The position numbers were made by a program, and so were the translations under genes. The notes beneath the pieces are model-generated. The model searched no databases. It was not told the DNA's origin and saw only the letters and a program-made list of their open reading frames with translations. Below are positions 45,801-57,800 of a stretch of DNA of 64,000 nt, in pieces (position 1 is the stretch's first letter; each line of letters opens with the position of its first letter). Where the stretch lies: the NCBI GenBank assembly GCA_039566865.1, contig CM076962.1:10410743-10474742 (forward strand). Direction: 5' to 3'. This DNA comes from Aurelia coerulea (Eukaryota; Cnidaria; Scyphozoa; Semaeostomeae; Ulmaridae).

Positions 45801-48800
45801 CCTCCACTGTACTCATGCTAGCCCTCCACTGTACTCAATTCAATTCAATTCAATTCAGTTCCATTCAATTTCATTTGAACAACAAATTTAATCTACTACA
45901 TTTCTACTTGTTTGAAAGATTTAAATAGATAAAGAATAAAAAAAGTTGTTCAGGGTACTTGGATACTCTAGGGAACAACAGAAGTTCTTCTCTAGAGAAA
46001 CCCCGGAGGGCTGTCGAGCCAAGTACCCCTTTTTCAAGGAGATAGCTTACATATTTTGAAAATTCACTCATACATGATACGTTCTAAGCAAAAATATCAT
46101 CATTATTATCACATTTCTTATTTTTTTTCAAATATATACAAAAACATCAAAGATAAGGAACAAAGAAAAAGAAGAAAAAGAAGAAAAAGATAATAATGGT
46201 AGAAACAGTATTTTGTGGGCTGGTGATGCATAACATTTGCAGACATGTAATGAAATTAGTATTTTTTTCGCAGGTGTTCAGAAAAAGTTTTGCTAAACAT
46301 TGTTTTTGTTTTTAAATTCTTTATCTCGCTTGGAATTTTATTCCAGGTGATGGCACCAGTATATGTTATGGTGCGTTTAACGACATTTAGTTTTGTTTTT
46401 GGAAGAATGAAATCATTTCTGGTAGCCTGTCGCGTACATCGTGTGTGTCGTTCATTTGTTTTTTTAAACATTTCTAAGAAAGTTTGATTCTTAGAGTCTA
46501 TTTTCAATAGAGAACATGAATTTTCCTATTTCTAGCTCAACTATGTCGTCGAAGCATAAAAGATTTTGTTTCTTGAAAAGTGGCAGACTGTGATCACGAG
46601 TTTTTGCAAAGTTTATAGCTCGAACTGCCTTTTTTAAGCAACGCTTTATGGGGGTTAGATTGGTCTTTGTCGCTGAGCTCCAATTAATTAAGCCGTAGTT
46701 AATAAGAGGCATGATGAACGAGTTGTAAAGAGATGATAAGGTACTTTTTGGCACAAAGTGTCTTAGTTTATAAAGTAGTCCTGTGTATTTTGAAAGTTTT
46801 GTAGACACATGGCTAATATGTTTTTTCCAGTTTAACTTTTGGTCTAAGATTACACCTAAGTATTTTGTGGAATCTAACTCTTCAATTTGATCACCATTAA
46901 TTTCTAGTTTAATCTTTTGATCAATTTTGTTTAATCTTATGATGAATTTAGTTTGATCAACAGCCTCCACTGTACTGATGCTAGCCCCCCACACTCATCA
47001 AGCTAGCCCTCCACTGTACTCATGTTAGCCCTCCACCGTACTGAACACACTCCACTGTACTCAATGCTAGCCCTCCACTGTACTGATGTAAGCCCTCCAC
47101 TGTACTTAACAACCTCCACTGTACTGATGCTAGCCCACCACAGTACTGATGTTAGCCCTCCACAGTACTCAACAGCCTCCACTGTACTGAACAGCCCCCA
47201 CTGTACTGCACAGACATTACCCGGGGTGCCTATTTGTTTCAATTATTCGCACCTTAGGCTAATTCTCGCAATCAGAAATGATTTAAATCTAAAATCCGTT
47301 CAATTACAAAGCAACGCTGTTTCTTGTGAATAGAATTTCCACCCGCTCGGGACGTCAAGGTAATGAACGAATTGTCAACTCAATTTTCGTTCGTCGAGGG
47401 AGTCCCCACCATCACGAAGCAGGAAGGCGTAATAATCTCTCTGGTTTTGCCTTGAACTTGAAAGTGAAATGTTAGAGCTCATAACTCCATTTTCAGATTA
47501 TTAATCTCTTCCAACGATATGTCAAACGGTAAGTTGAAATATCTAGCACGTAGCTAGAATGCAAAGAAATTGCCAGATTAAAAAGATTTTTCTCTGTGCT
47601 CAATCAAACGTCAGAACTTTTTTTGGGACACCCGGTAGAAAATTTCTCATAAATTCAGAACAAAGTGGCAAATTCCAGTCAGTTAAATTTCAAGATTATT
47701 TTCAACGTGTTCACTGATCCAGGAAGCAGTGGCCGGTCAAGCAATGATCTCCCTGTGTCTTGATCTCCGTAATGATCTTCCTGTGTCATCTTAGAAGCCT
47801 TATGCGTGGAAATCAAGCATGTGCAGGCTGCCCCTTTCTTCAATTTTACATAGTACCAGCCTCCTGGTGCACCCCTCGGAACTTTTAATGAAATTGAGGA
47901 AAACTTGCAATTTTTAGACAACGAGAACAAAGAAATCATTCTTTTGGGTGATACCAATTGCGATATCTTGTCTAACTTGAAGAAAGGGGATTGTGCTGGT
48001 GCCTGTGCTAACCTTTCTATGAACTCATCGAGATTGCTAGAAGTCTATAATCTTTTTGGATTTCAGCAGCTGATTGACCGAGGTACCAGGGAAACTTTAA
48101 CATCCAACACCCTCATAGACCATATTGCGACTACAAATAAATCAAATATCGTTACGTTTGGGGTGCATGAAGCAAGTATCAGTGATCACTATATGGTGTA
48201 CTGTGTTTAGGGTAATTCCATATAGCTTCATCAGATGGATCTCAAGTCATGTTAGAGAAATCTTCTTGAATTTTTTCAACAGTAAGGCAATGAGGAGTTG
48301 ATCCTAGATATTTAATTTCAGCTCCATATCTCGTTTGGTTGACGAGCAATGATTTATTGAACCTATGGCCCATTTGTCAGTAAGGTGTCACTTTTCATGA
48401 GGCAGCATGTTTGAGACACAGTAAAACCATAACAACATTTTTTTAGAACCGTTTCCACTTTTCAGGTGCTTTATATAGTTGTTAGGTTCAAGAAAAAGTC
48501 AAATTCCACGGAACTATCAAAATCGCTTGGATGTATAATTGCTTTAAAATCACACAACTGTCATTTGTTGATGTATAAGAAATGATGTACCCACATTTTG
48601 CGGTACTTATATCTCTTAATACATAAATGCTGGCAATTTACTAGCTAGTGCCATGAAACTGTGCCCAATGAAGGATGGAATAAAAATGAAATTACATTGT
48701 TTCATACATCAATGTGTCCTGTTAATGTCAATGCAGTATTGATTAGATTACTCTAACCACATGTTTTGGGGAATTTTGTGAACTTTCAAAAAATATTTTC

Positions 48801-51800
48801 AAGATTTTTGTTCAAGCGAAAATTTCTGAAGTTGGTTCTTTATAATGTGCACATATGGAGGTATGCCTGAATGTCGAAAGAATCAATTTTAATCTTTCAC
48901 AAGAGATGTATTTAGCCCTTTCAAATGGCTCTAAATAAAAAATTGCGGATATATGCTATGTTCAGCTGCCTGAAACCATATGGTCCCAAATACTCATCGC
49001 CTTAGGAAAATTTGTGCTGGTTTTATACCTTGAGTTCTCATTATGAGGCAATTCAAGAGGTCTAACGAGAATCGAGAGTCTGTTAATTTTGATTATGAAG
49101 TAGGCATTGTTAGAAAACGTGAATTTTGTAGCTTTATGAGTGATACATATGTTTCATCTCCCCTTGATTAAAAATGTTCAGTGTAATTTGAAGAATGTAG
49201 ATACGGTTGTTGCAACACACATGCATTTCTAGATTTTGAGACAAATTTAGCATCAATAGTGATTACCAAAGATTACCGTCTAATACTAAATGAGAAGGGG
49301 CTCATTAGGGACGGGGGCTTATTCACAAAATTAAATGACCAGGATACATATGATAGCTTTTCAGTTCTTTTACCCCATATTCGGCCGATTAAACATACAA
49401 TTTTACGAGTCAAATGAATAAATTCAACACAGTTTTATCCCAAACCATATCAAAATTAACATGCAATCTTGTTTAGCTAAATGAATGGAAATTCTTTGGT
49501 AGCCTCTGGAATTTGATATAAGTGGGCTGGGGCTTAAAAGACAGGGGACTTATCTAGAGCTGGGAAGATTTCGAAATGGTCATCAAGCTTCTATTGAATG
49601 TTATCATGTACGTTTTCTTGGTATGCACGTTTGGTTTGTGAGTTTGGTATGTGCGCTTGGTATGCACGTTTTGTTGGATCTAGGATATGGCATGCAATGC
49701 CATCTTCCATAAAAGAGTCCCGGACACTAAACAACTTCAAAGGAAAAATTAAAAACCACGATTTTGGTTGCAGATGTAGACTATGTAAATTGTATGTTGA
49801 TAATTTAGTGTCTCTATAGTTGTAGTTTTTAATTGTATACTCTCTTTGTAATATAGATTTAATAATTTATAAGGTTTCAGTTGGCATTAATTAGCTACTT
49901 AGCTAGAAAAGAGCCAACCTATATAAATTATTATATCAGTACTGTATTTTTTGCAAATATTTCTATCTTTCAAGGCAATGATTGGAATAGATTGAAGTAT
50001 TCAGTCACTAAACATCAACAACAAAAACAAGGGGGCTGGTAAGTTGCATCTTGCCCTGAATCCATTTGCATTGATTTGACAATTTTAGTAATGAGGTTTT
50101 AAATTTTGAAATTCCTGAGGTCATAACCAGGTCAGTTTTCATGGGATTTGAACGGGATTATAGGAAATTATGGGAAAAAGAAAACTGGTACAACAATATG
50201 TGTAAAAATATTGAGCAACTGGAGGCAAATCACAAAATTAGAGAAATGCATGAAAATGTAAAGAAGCTTACAAACAGGAAGAAAAATTTAAGGAATGAAA
50301 GTGAATGCATCAAAAATAAGAATGGAAAAATCCTGTTTGAAAGAGAAAATGTTGCAAAGAGATGGGAAGAATACATAACGGAATTGTATGAAGATGTGAA
50401 CAGAGATGATCCAATAGAAATTGCAAATGAAGATGGCCCAGAACTACTAAGAACAGAAATCAGACACGCAATAAAGATGACAAAGGGTGACAAAGTTGCA
50501 GGTGCAGATAAAATTATGATAGAACACATGAAAGCGTTGGATGAAGAAGCGGTAGACATAGTGCTTGACTTACGTAAACAGATCTATGACACAGGCATTA
50601 TACCAGAAGACCTAAGACACTCTCTCATCATAAAATTAGCAAAAAAGCGTAAAGCCATGGAGTGCACAGAACACCGCACAATTAGCTTAATGAGCCACAT
50701 GGTAAAAATTATGCTTAAAATTATACTGAATAGGAATGAGAAGAAACTAGATAATGAGATCGGAGAAATGCAATCTGGAGTTAAGGCATCAGTTGGAACG
50801 ACAGAAGGCATATTCAATTTAAGAGAAATTTTCGATAAATGTCTAGGAATAAAGAAGAATGTGTACGTAGGCTTTATTGATTATGAAAAAACATTTGACC
50901 TTGTCTATCACAAAGAGCTAATTGAAACAGTCAAACAAATAGCAATCGATGGAAAAGATATAAGATTCATTCAAAAATTTGTGCTGGAACCAAGGTGCTA
51001 GCATCAAATTAAGAGAAGGCGAATCAAACACGATACAGATAATGGCTATTAAAAATGGCGAGGATAAAATTACTAACCCTCAAGAAATAGCTGACACTAT
51101 GAATAATTTTTTCTGCAATGTGGGGAAGAACCTTAGCGAAAATATACCTAACAAAGAAAACCCTCTTCTAGATGGTGATTATGGTGAAGGAAAGACTGAT
51201 TCTACTTTTTTCTTTAAGCCTATTACCACTGAAGAGGTTATAAAAGCATGTTCCAAGATAAAAAATCAAATGGTTCTGGCACTGATCGCATTTCTAGTCA
51301 CTTTCTTAAAGTAGGTATTGAGATTTTGGCTCCTTCGCTAGCCCAACTCTTCACATTGTCTCTGTCCGTCGGCTACTTCCCTGACAACTGGAAAACTGCT
51401 AACGTAGCTCCAATTTTTAAGCAAGGCTCAAAAGATGATAGGTCAAATTATAGGCCTATATCAGTGCTACCTGTTGTCTCTCGTTTATTTGAGAAGCTTG
51501 TCTATAACCAGCTGTACGATTACCTTGACAAAAACAAGCTGATTTTCTCTAATCAGTCAGGTTTTCGGGCACTTCATTCGGTTCTCACGTCTCTGTTAAA
51601 GTGCACGAACGACTGGTACTTAAACATTGATAAAGGTAAATACACAGCTGTCGTTTACATAGACCTCAAGAAAGCTTTTAACACAGTTGACCACGATATT
51701 CTATTAAGGAAGCTTAACTTCTGTGGCTTGAAAGGAAAAGAACTTGGCTGGTTTCGCTCATATCTCACCAGTAGACGACAATGCTGTAAGGTGAATGGGC

Positions 51801-54800
51801 GAATTTCCGCTACAGACAGTATAACTTGTGGTGTAGCACAAGGTTCATGTCTTGGACCACTTCTCTTTCTGGTCTATATTAACGATCTTCCTTGTTGTTT
51901 GAAAAATTCCCTTGTATCCATGTATGCAGATGACACGTTTGACATGTTTATTTTTATCCCAAAATACGTGTGGTGGGGGGCGTTCATTTTCTTGTCTCTT
52001 GTTGTGGTTGTCGCCGTCTTGCGCTTCGTGTTCTGGATAGTCGGGGCACGGTTGCAGGGTGGCGGGGACTGTGGTGAGGGGTGGGGGTGGGCGTCTTCTG
52101 CTACACGTAGTGAAAAACAAAAACAAAAAGTTTGTTTTGGCTTTCTTTTGGTCTGAGGTCACTTGGTCGGTATAAAGCCTAGGTTCATGTATTGCTTTCC
52201 TTGATATCTGAAACTGCAAACCACGCAAGCCTACTGTTGATATTAGTGTGTCATATCTGTCATATCACTCAAACTGTAGCATGTATGCATTGCCATGCAG
52301 CCAAAGTAAAATATATTGACCAAGTGCCCTTGCACCAAAACTACTAATCCGTTAACATATCGTATGTAGTTCTATGTAGTTACGTAAAGTAGGTGTGATG
52401 TAGTGTGAGTATTGTGTATCTCCGTCATGGGCTGAGCCTTTTTGGAGATTGACATTGTAGATTGTAGATTGTAGACACAAGCATTTACTATGCCGCTGAA
52501 TCTGTTTTGGAATTAATCAAGCAGTTAATGCTGACTTAGAAGCTTTGAAAGGATGGCTTGAAGGGAATAAGTTGTCTTTAAACGTTGCAAAGACAGAAGC
52601 AATGATTATAGGGAGTAATGGTAAGCTGCGAAAAATTGACTCTGTTGATTCAACCAAACCACACCTTAAGATTGGTTCTGAGGATATCAAGTTGGTAAAG
52701 GAGGTCAAATACCTTGGTGTTCAGGTTGACCATCAACTTAAATGGACATCTCAATTGGCCCTAACAACTAGTAAGATCTCTAGAGGTATTGGTGTGCTTC
52801 GTTATGCCAAGCAGTACCTTCCTATTTCAACTGTCAAGACAATGTATAAGAGTTTAGTGGAGCCTTACTTTAGATATTGCTGTCCTGTCTGGGGAAATGC
52901 TGGGGTGACTGCCATTGAAAAATTGCAGAAACTTCAAAATCGGGCTGCAAAACTCGTCACCAACAGTCCATTTGATGCTACTGCTTTACCAGTTATTCGG
53001 GCGCTTATATGGCCCACTGTCAGGGAGCTTATTGATCTTGAAGCTCAGAAAATGGTCTTTAAATCCCTTAATGGGGGCGTGCCTTCTTATATGAAAGACA
53101 TGTTCACGAGAGTCAACAACTCTACCAGTCGTTCTCTTAGAAACGCTGAAGTCAATCTCAGGTTGCCATTATTAAAATCGGCAGGGGGGGCAGAAATGTT
53201 TCGCGTACCGAGGAGCCAAGCTTTGGAACAGTCTTGGCCCTGAGATCAGAAATACTTCAACCCTGAGAGCATTTAAAAGGAAGGTGCAACCATGAATTTC
53301 ACATCAATTCTTTTCTGTTTTCTTTCATTTATTTATGACAATTTGTAATTAGTTTAGGTTTAGGTTTAGGTTTTATAGCAATTTTCGTTTTTTATTGTAA
53401 ATTAGTAGTTATTTGTAAGTTTTTAGCATGGCCCCCTGTAAATCAATTATTATTATTGAGGGGCTACCATGGGTAAAAAAAAATAAATAAAAATAAAAAA
53501 TAAAAAGAGGCGTTAGTCAAGGCTGTATTTTGTCACCTAAGCTATTTAACTTGTGCACAGAAGATATTTTCAGGAAAGCAGATAAGTTGCCAGGTATTAA
53601 TATACCGGGTGTCTCAAAAAAAGTACCACCTTTTGATTGGAAATAGGAACCAAACAATAAGATATCATCCCCCGAATTCACAGCTAAATTTATCAATCTT
53701 CAACTTAGATGCACATACCTAGCATTTAGAAATCGTCCACCAAACACCAGAGTTACAGGTTCACAAAGTCAAAATTTACAGTGCTGCACCCAAAACCAGA
53801 GGTTTTGAAAAAGGTCCTGACCATGATTTGTATCGTGGACATTTTCCAAAGTACCTGTAGACATTAAGATTCCGTTTTTTGCTTTGAAAAGAATAAAAGA
53901 TGCATGGACATGGCGCTGATTAAACATATATAGTTAAAATGTGGTAAGAATGATAAAGTTGTGCAACATCTCCAAAAAAAGCGTGCACGTGCTCCTTATC
54001 CTCTTCTTTAATACAAAAAAACTTGGGATCGAATGCAATGCAATGACCAATTCCTCAAAAGAAAAGTCACTTCAAGAACAATTGAAGTAATTCAAGGTAT
54101 AAATCTTTTCAAAGATAAAAAGTAAAGGTCAAAGTTGAAAATTCGTTTGCAAAATACCTGTTTGGTGTCAAATTATGGCTAGGCCATTTCTCAAAACCTC
54201 TGGTTTTAGGTGCCCTCCAAATTTTGACCTTGTAAACTCATATCTCCGGTGTTTGGTGGTCGATTTCAAAATGCAAGGTATGTGCATTTATGTTGAAGAC
54301 CAAAAAATGTAGCCATGAATTCAAAACGTCCCGAAATGTTATCGTTTTGTTGCCTTGTTCAGTCAAAAGGGGGTACTTTTTTTGAGACACCTGGTAGGTG
54401 GTAAAAATTTCACGAATTTACGTTATGCTAATGACACAGCATTAGTGGCAGAGACAGAAGAAGCATGACAAGAAATAGTTGATGTAGCGAACGAAGAAAG
54501 TGCAAAGAAAGGTCTGAAAATGAATGTAAAAAAGATAAAACCATGGTAATAGGTAGAAGTAAAGAAACACCTCAAATTGTAATTAATGCTGATGGTACCG
54601 AACTTGAGCAAGTGAAGCAGTTTAAATACTTAGGAAAACTAATTACTGAAGATGGAAAAACTGATATTGAAATAAGAAGAAGAATTGAGATAGCACGCAT
54701 GAATTTTATGAATATGAAGGATACGTAAATATCAAGGAAATTGAGTTTAGAAAGGAAGAAAAGGCTTGTTCGGTGCTACATCTTATCTACCCTTCTGTAT

Positions 54801-57800
54801 GCGAGTGAAACATGGACAATTTCAGAAGAAGCGTGGGCAAAAATAGAAGCATTTGAACTGTAGATTTATCGGAAAATGTTAAGGATACCATATACACCCC
54901 ATATGACGAATAAGACAGTATTGCAATTAGCCAAAACAACTAGATCTCACAAATTTGAAATAAAGCAAAGGAAAATAAGATACTTTGGGCACATAATCAG
55001 AGCAAATAAGATACAAAAACACTATTGACAGGAAAAATAGAAGGCAAAAGGGGAAGAGGTCGTCCAAGGAGAACACGGGTCAATGACATCACACAATGGA
55101 CACAAAGAAGCATGACGCAATGCGAGCAAGAAGCTAACAACAGCGTAGCTCTTTGTAGTTGTCTTATTTATTCTTCATTGTTTGCATGTCTTTATGTTAA
55201 TGGCCACGGGCGTAGTCATTGTCTTTTGCTGCCTGTGGTATCGTACCAGTAGTGTTGTATTGTAGTATAGTAATTAGAAAGTAAAGTAGGTAACATGCAA
55301 AGTAACATTTTATGAATATATATATAAAAAAAACAACAGAGAACAGTGGAGATATCTATCGGCAAATCTACCAGAGGTAGTCGTGACCAACAGGTAACAG
55401 GTATAGGAAATTTTAATTCAACGTCTGAAGTGTAAAATGACGCAAACATGGTGGAAGTGTCTCGGTCATCGCTACGCAATCCTCAAACAGAAATGGCACA
55501 TCATCAGACGTCTCTACATTTGTAATACCTAGAGTAAAGCATTTAATTTTTTTTATCACAGTTCAAAGATCAACAAGATACAAAATACAATATTCTGTGC
55601 CGTCCATAGCAGAAATAGACATGACGTCATCTGGTTCTGGCTATGAACGGCACTTGACAATTTCTTTAACAACAATCCTTAAGCACTTTGTGTACCATGC
55701 CACCATTCCATTTTGACAGACGCTAGCATACGCCAGCTTGGTTTAGGTGAATTATTGTAAAAAAAACCAAAAAAAACAAAACAAAAAAAACAAAACAAAA
55801 CAAAAATACAAAAAAACTATCCAATGGTGCAAAACCTGTGCAAAGATGGTTGGATGTGAGTCACCAATGACTGGTGCCATGGTCCACAAAGGGCTTACTC
55901 AAAACAAGACTAAGCGTAAATAAGAATAAGGGGTCGCCAATCGTCAGGTTTCCATCAAGTTTCCGAAGAATTCCCAAAGACCCCACAGACCAGAAACGCC
56001 CCCAGCCACTCCACCGCCACTCCACCGCCAAAAACCACAAACCAGCCATCACCCGAATGAGCAGAGCAAGCGGAGCCCGAGCCCCGCAATAGCAGCAACC
56101 ACCACAGGGCCCAAGCCCCACCCTCCAAGCGCCCCCGAATGACGCCCAGCCCACAGCATCCGGCAGCAAAGCGGCAGCTCCATGGCCAAAAGACACCCCA
56201 AGCCCACATAATCCCCGGGAACACCTCAGTTAATCCTGTTAGTAGCTTTGATATATGCTATGGATGCCTCTAAAATCATTCGATTGTCAGTTTCATCAAA
56301 AATTGGGCTACCGTAAAGAAGCAAATTAAGCAGGGCTTTTGAATCCATGTTGTTTACATCAAATCTGGAAGGTGTGAAAGCTGTCCAAGGAGATCATTGC
56401 GCATAGGAACAAACAAAGGGCAGTGCAGGAAAAAGTGCACATTATCCTCAATTCCATTATTACAAGCACACATGGGACTCGGGCACTGGAAACTATGGCG
56501 GAATTTCTGCTCATTTAACAAACTAAATTCAAGTCTTAGCATTGTCAGTTGTTTTACGCCAAAGTAAAGCATGGATTTAATGAGTAAATGCTTAGTAGCC
56601 AGAAGACTGCAATTATTTTGCAACCGTTCTTGCATTTTATAGCAATCAAGATATGAGCAAATTGGACAATAAACTATTGGTTGCGAAACATTTGATCGAA
56701 TCGCAGACAATCTCCTCGTACAGAACGATAAAAAGTTGCCTTTGAAATACCTTTCCTGAGAGGTAACAAGCAAAGATTTGAACTACACACTGTGTGCCCA
56801 GGATCTCATTTCGGGAAACAATTCATAACTTTTTCAACAATTGTCATATAAATCCAGGGCAGGTATCATTAGTTGTGCAATTGCATGCCCGACTCAGCTG
56901 TGTACTAAAAGTTCAGTTTTTGAGGCAATCTTGGGGGACTGGGACCTAATCTCGGAAGGAGGTAGCAGCAAAATCATTCTTTTCAATGATTTCAATGGAA
57001 TTATTTGACTGAATTATGAATTATGAAACATGGTAAATGAATCAGCAAACAAAGGGCTTCAATTTGATACCGGAATTTTTGGAATTTGATGAAGGCAGCA
57101 TTTTTTGATAATGACCTCATTTTGGCCGACATTTTGAACTAATCAGCAATTTTTCGAATTTGTTCAAACTTTTTCAATAAAAAACACTGCAATGATACAT
57201 TTGTAATAGGTTACCACTATTTCACAGGTTCTTTTGGTCTCTTTTTACAAAGAACAAATTAGCAGCACAAATGACGTCACCAGAATTGGCTAATTTCTGC
57301 CAAAATATCAGTCCAAAACCATCATTTTCAACAAAATAATATTTTATCATCAATATGTTGATAAATTGAACCAAACCTCCATAAACTCCATGCGAAATAT
57401 CCTTATAACATTAATTTAACTTGGAAGCCTGATTTTCAGAGATTTTCAACTTTGTGACGTCACAAGGCGTGGCAGCCACACTCAAATTACGCTACTTGTT
57501 CTGTGATTTTGCCAAGTTGTATTGAGTTCTGGTGAGTCTAAGGCAGTTTTCAGAGGGAGTGGAAAGCACCTCCCATAAATGGTAGTTCGAAAAAAGCCCA
57601 TATGGATTAGGGTTAAAATTGCAGCAAATCACATAAATCACGTTATTGCACGTGAAATTCAGTGATGTTTCTATTCTTGAATGGTTATACCTAGAAGAAA
57701 ATACATGGGCTTTGGCGTGATACACTGTGCACTTTTTAAAAACAGTATTTTAGATGCATCAAATAAAACATGAAAATCAAACGTTGTGTTTTTATGAAAT

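Larger units (their letters stand above)
43692..47228. mobile_element. Satellite-armed element, CACCCCGGG ends, 5-bp TSD
   Basis: Both ends are CACCCCGGGTAATGTCTGTG in inverted orientation and run straight into arrays of the same minisatellite, also inverted. CCTAT lies at 43687-43691 and 47229-47233, a probable 5-bp duplication. Layout: left array 43706-44656, unique centre 44657-45489, right array 45490-45836 and 46961-47216, the right array split by a LINE (45837-46958). CAC-starting ends with 5-bp duplications occur in Transib/RAG-like elements, but no such transposase is recognisable, so superfamily is open. A single right arm recurs at 60856-61682. Confidence 0.7.
43092..47635. mobile_element. 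Long-TIR CCGGGTG-type element hosting a satellite-armed insert
   Basis: The right end reads ...AACTTTTTTTGGGACACCCGG followed by TA. The left end (43092 on) is the diverged partner, GGGTGTTCCAAAAAAAAGTT. About 300 bases inside each end are homologous in inverted orientation (for example TTTCAACTTAC..TTTG.CATATCGT and GAGATTA.TACGCCTT). This is the same end signature as the smaller TA-CCGGGTG MITEs. Most of the interior is the nested 43692-47228 element. Confidence 0.7.
50135..55250 (+). pseudogene. Outer RTE/Nimb-like LINE, split by two insertions
   Basis: Three pieces of one ORF. Piece 1 (50141-51039): helical linker, GDKVAGADKIMIEHMKAL, HRTISLMSHMVKIMLKII, YVGFIDYEKTFDLVYHKEL, then (after a one-base shift) NQGASIKLREGESNTIQI. 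Piece 2 (53507-53602): KRGVSQGCILSPKLFNLC, EDIFRKADKLPGINI. Piece 3 (54397-55180): GGKNFTNLRYANDTALVAE, KQFKYLGKLITEDGKTDI, TLLYASETWTISEEAW, IRYFGHIIRANK, GKRGRGRPRRTRVNDITQW. The pieces join in sequence order across the inserts at 51040-53505 and 53605-54394. The catalytic box is YAND and later stops occur, so it is dead. 5'-truncated; 3' end about 55180-55250. Confidence 0.85.

Noticed and set aside
55861..56224. Gly/Trp/Ala-rich minus-strand frames
   Set aside because: Explained by the GC-rich composition of the LINE 3' UTR.
57604..57615. GATTAGGGTTAA as a TTAA-element end
   Set aside because: No left partner found, so not called as an element.
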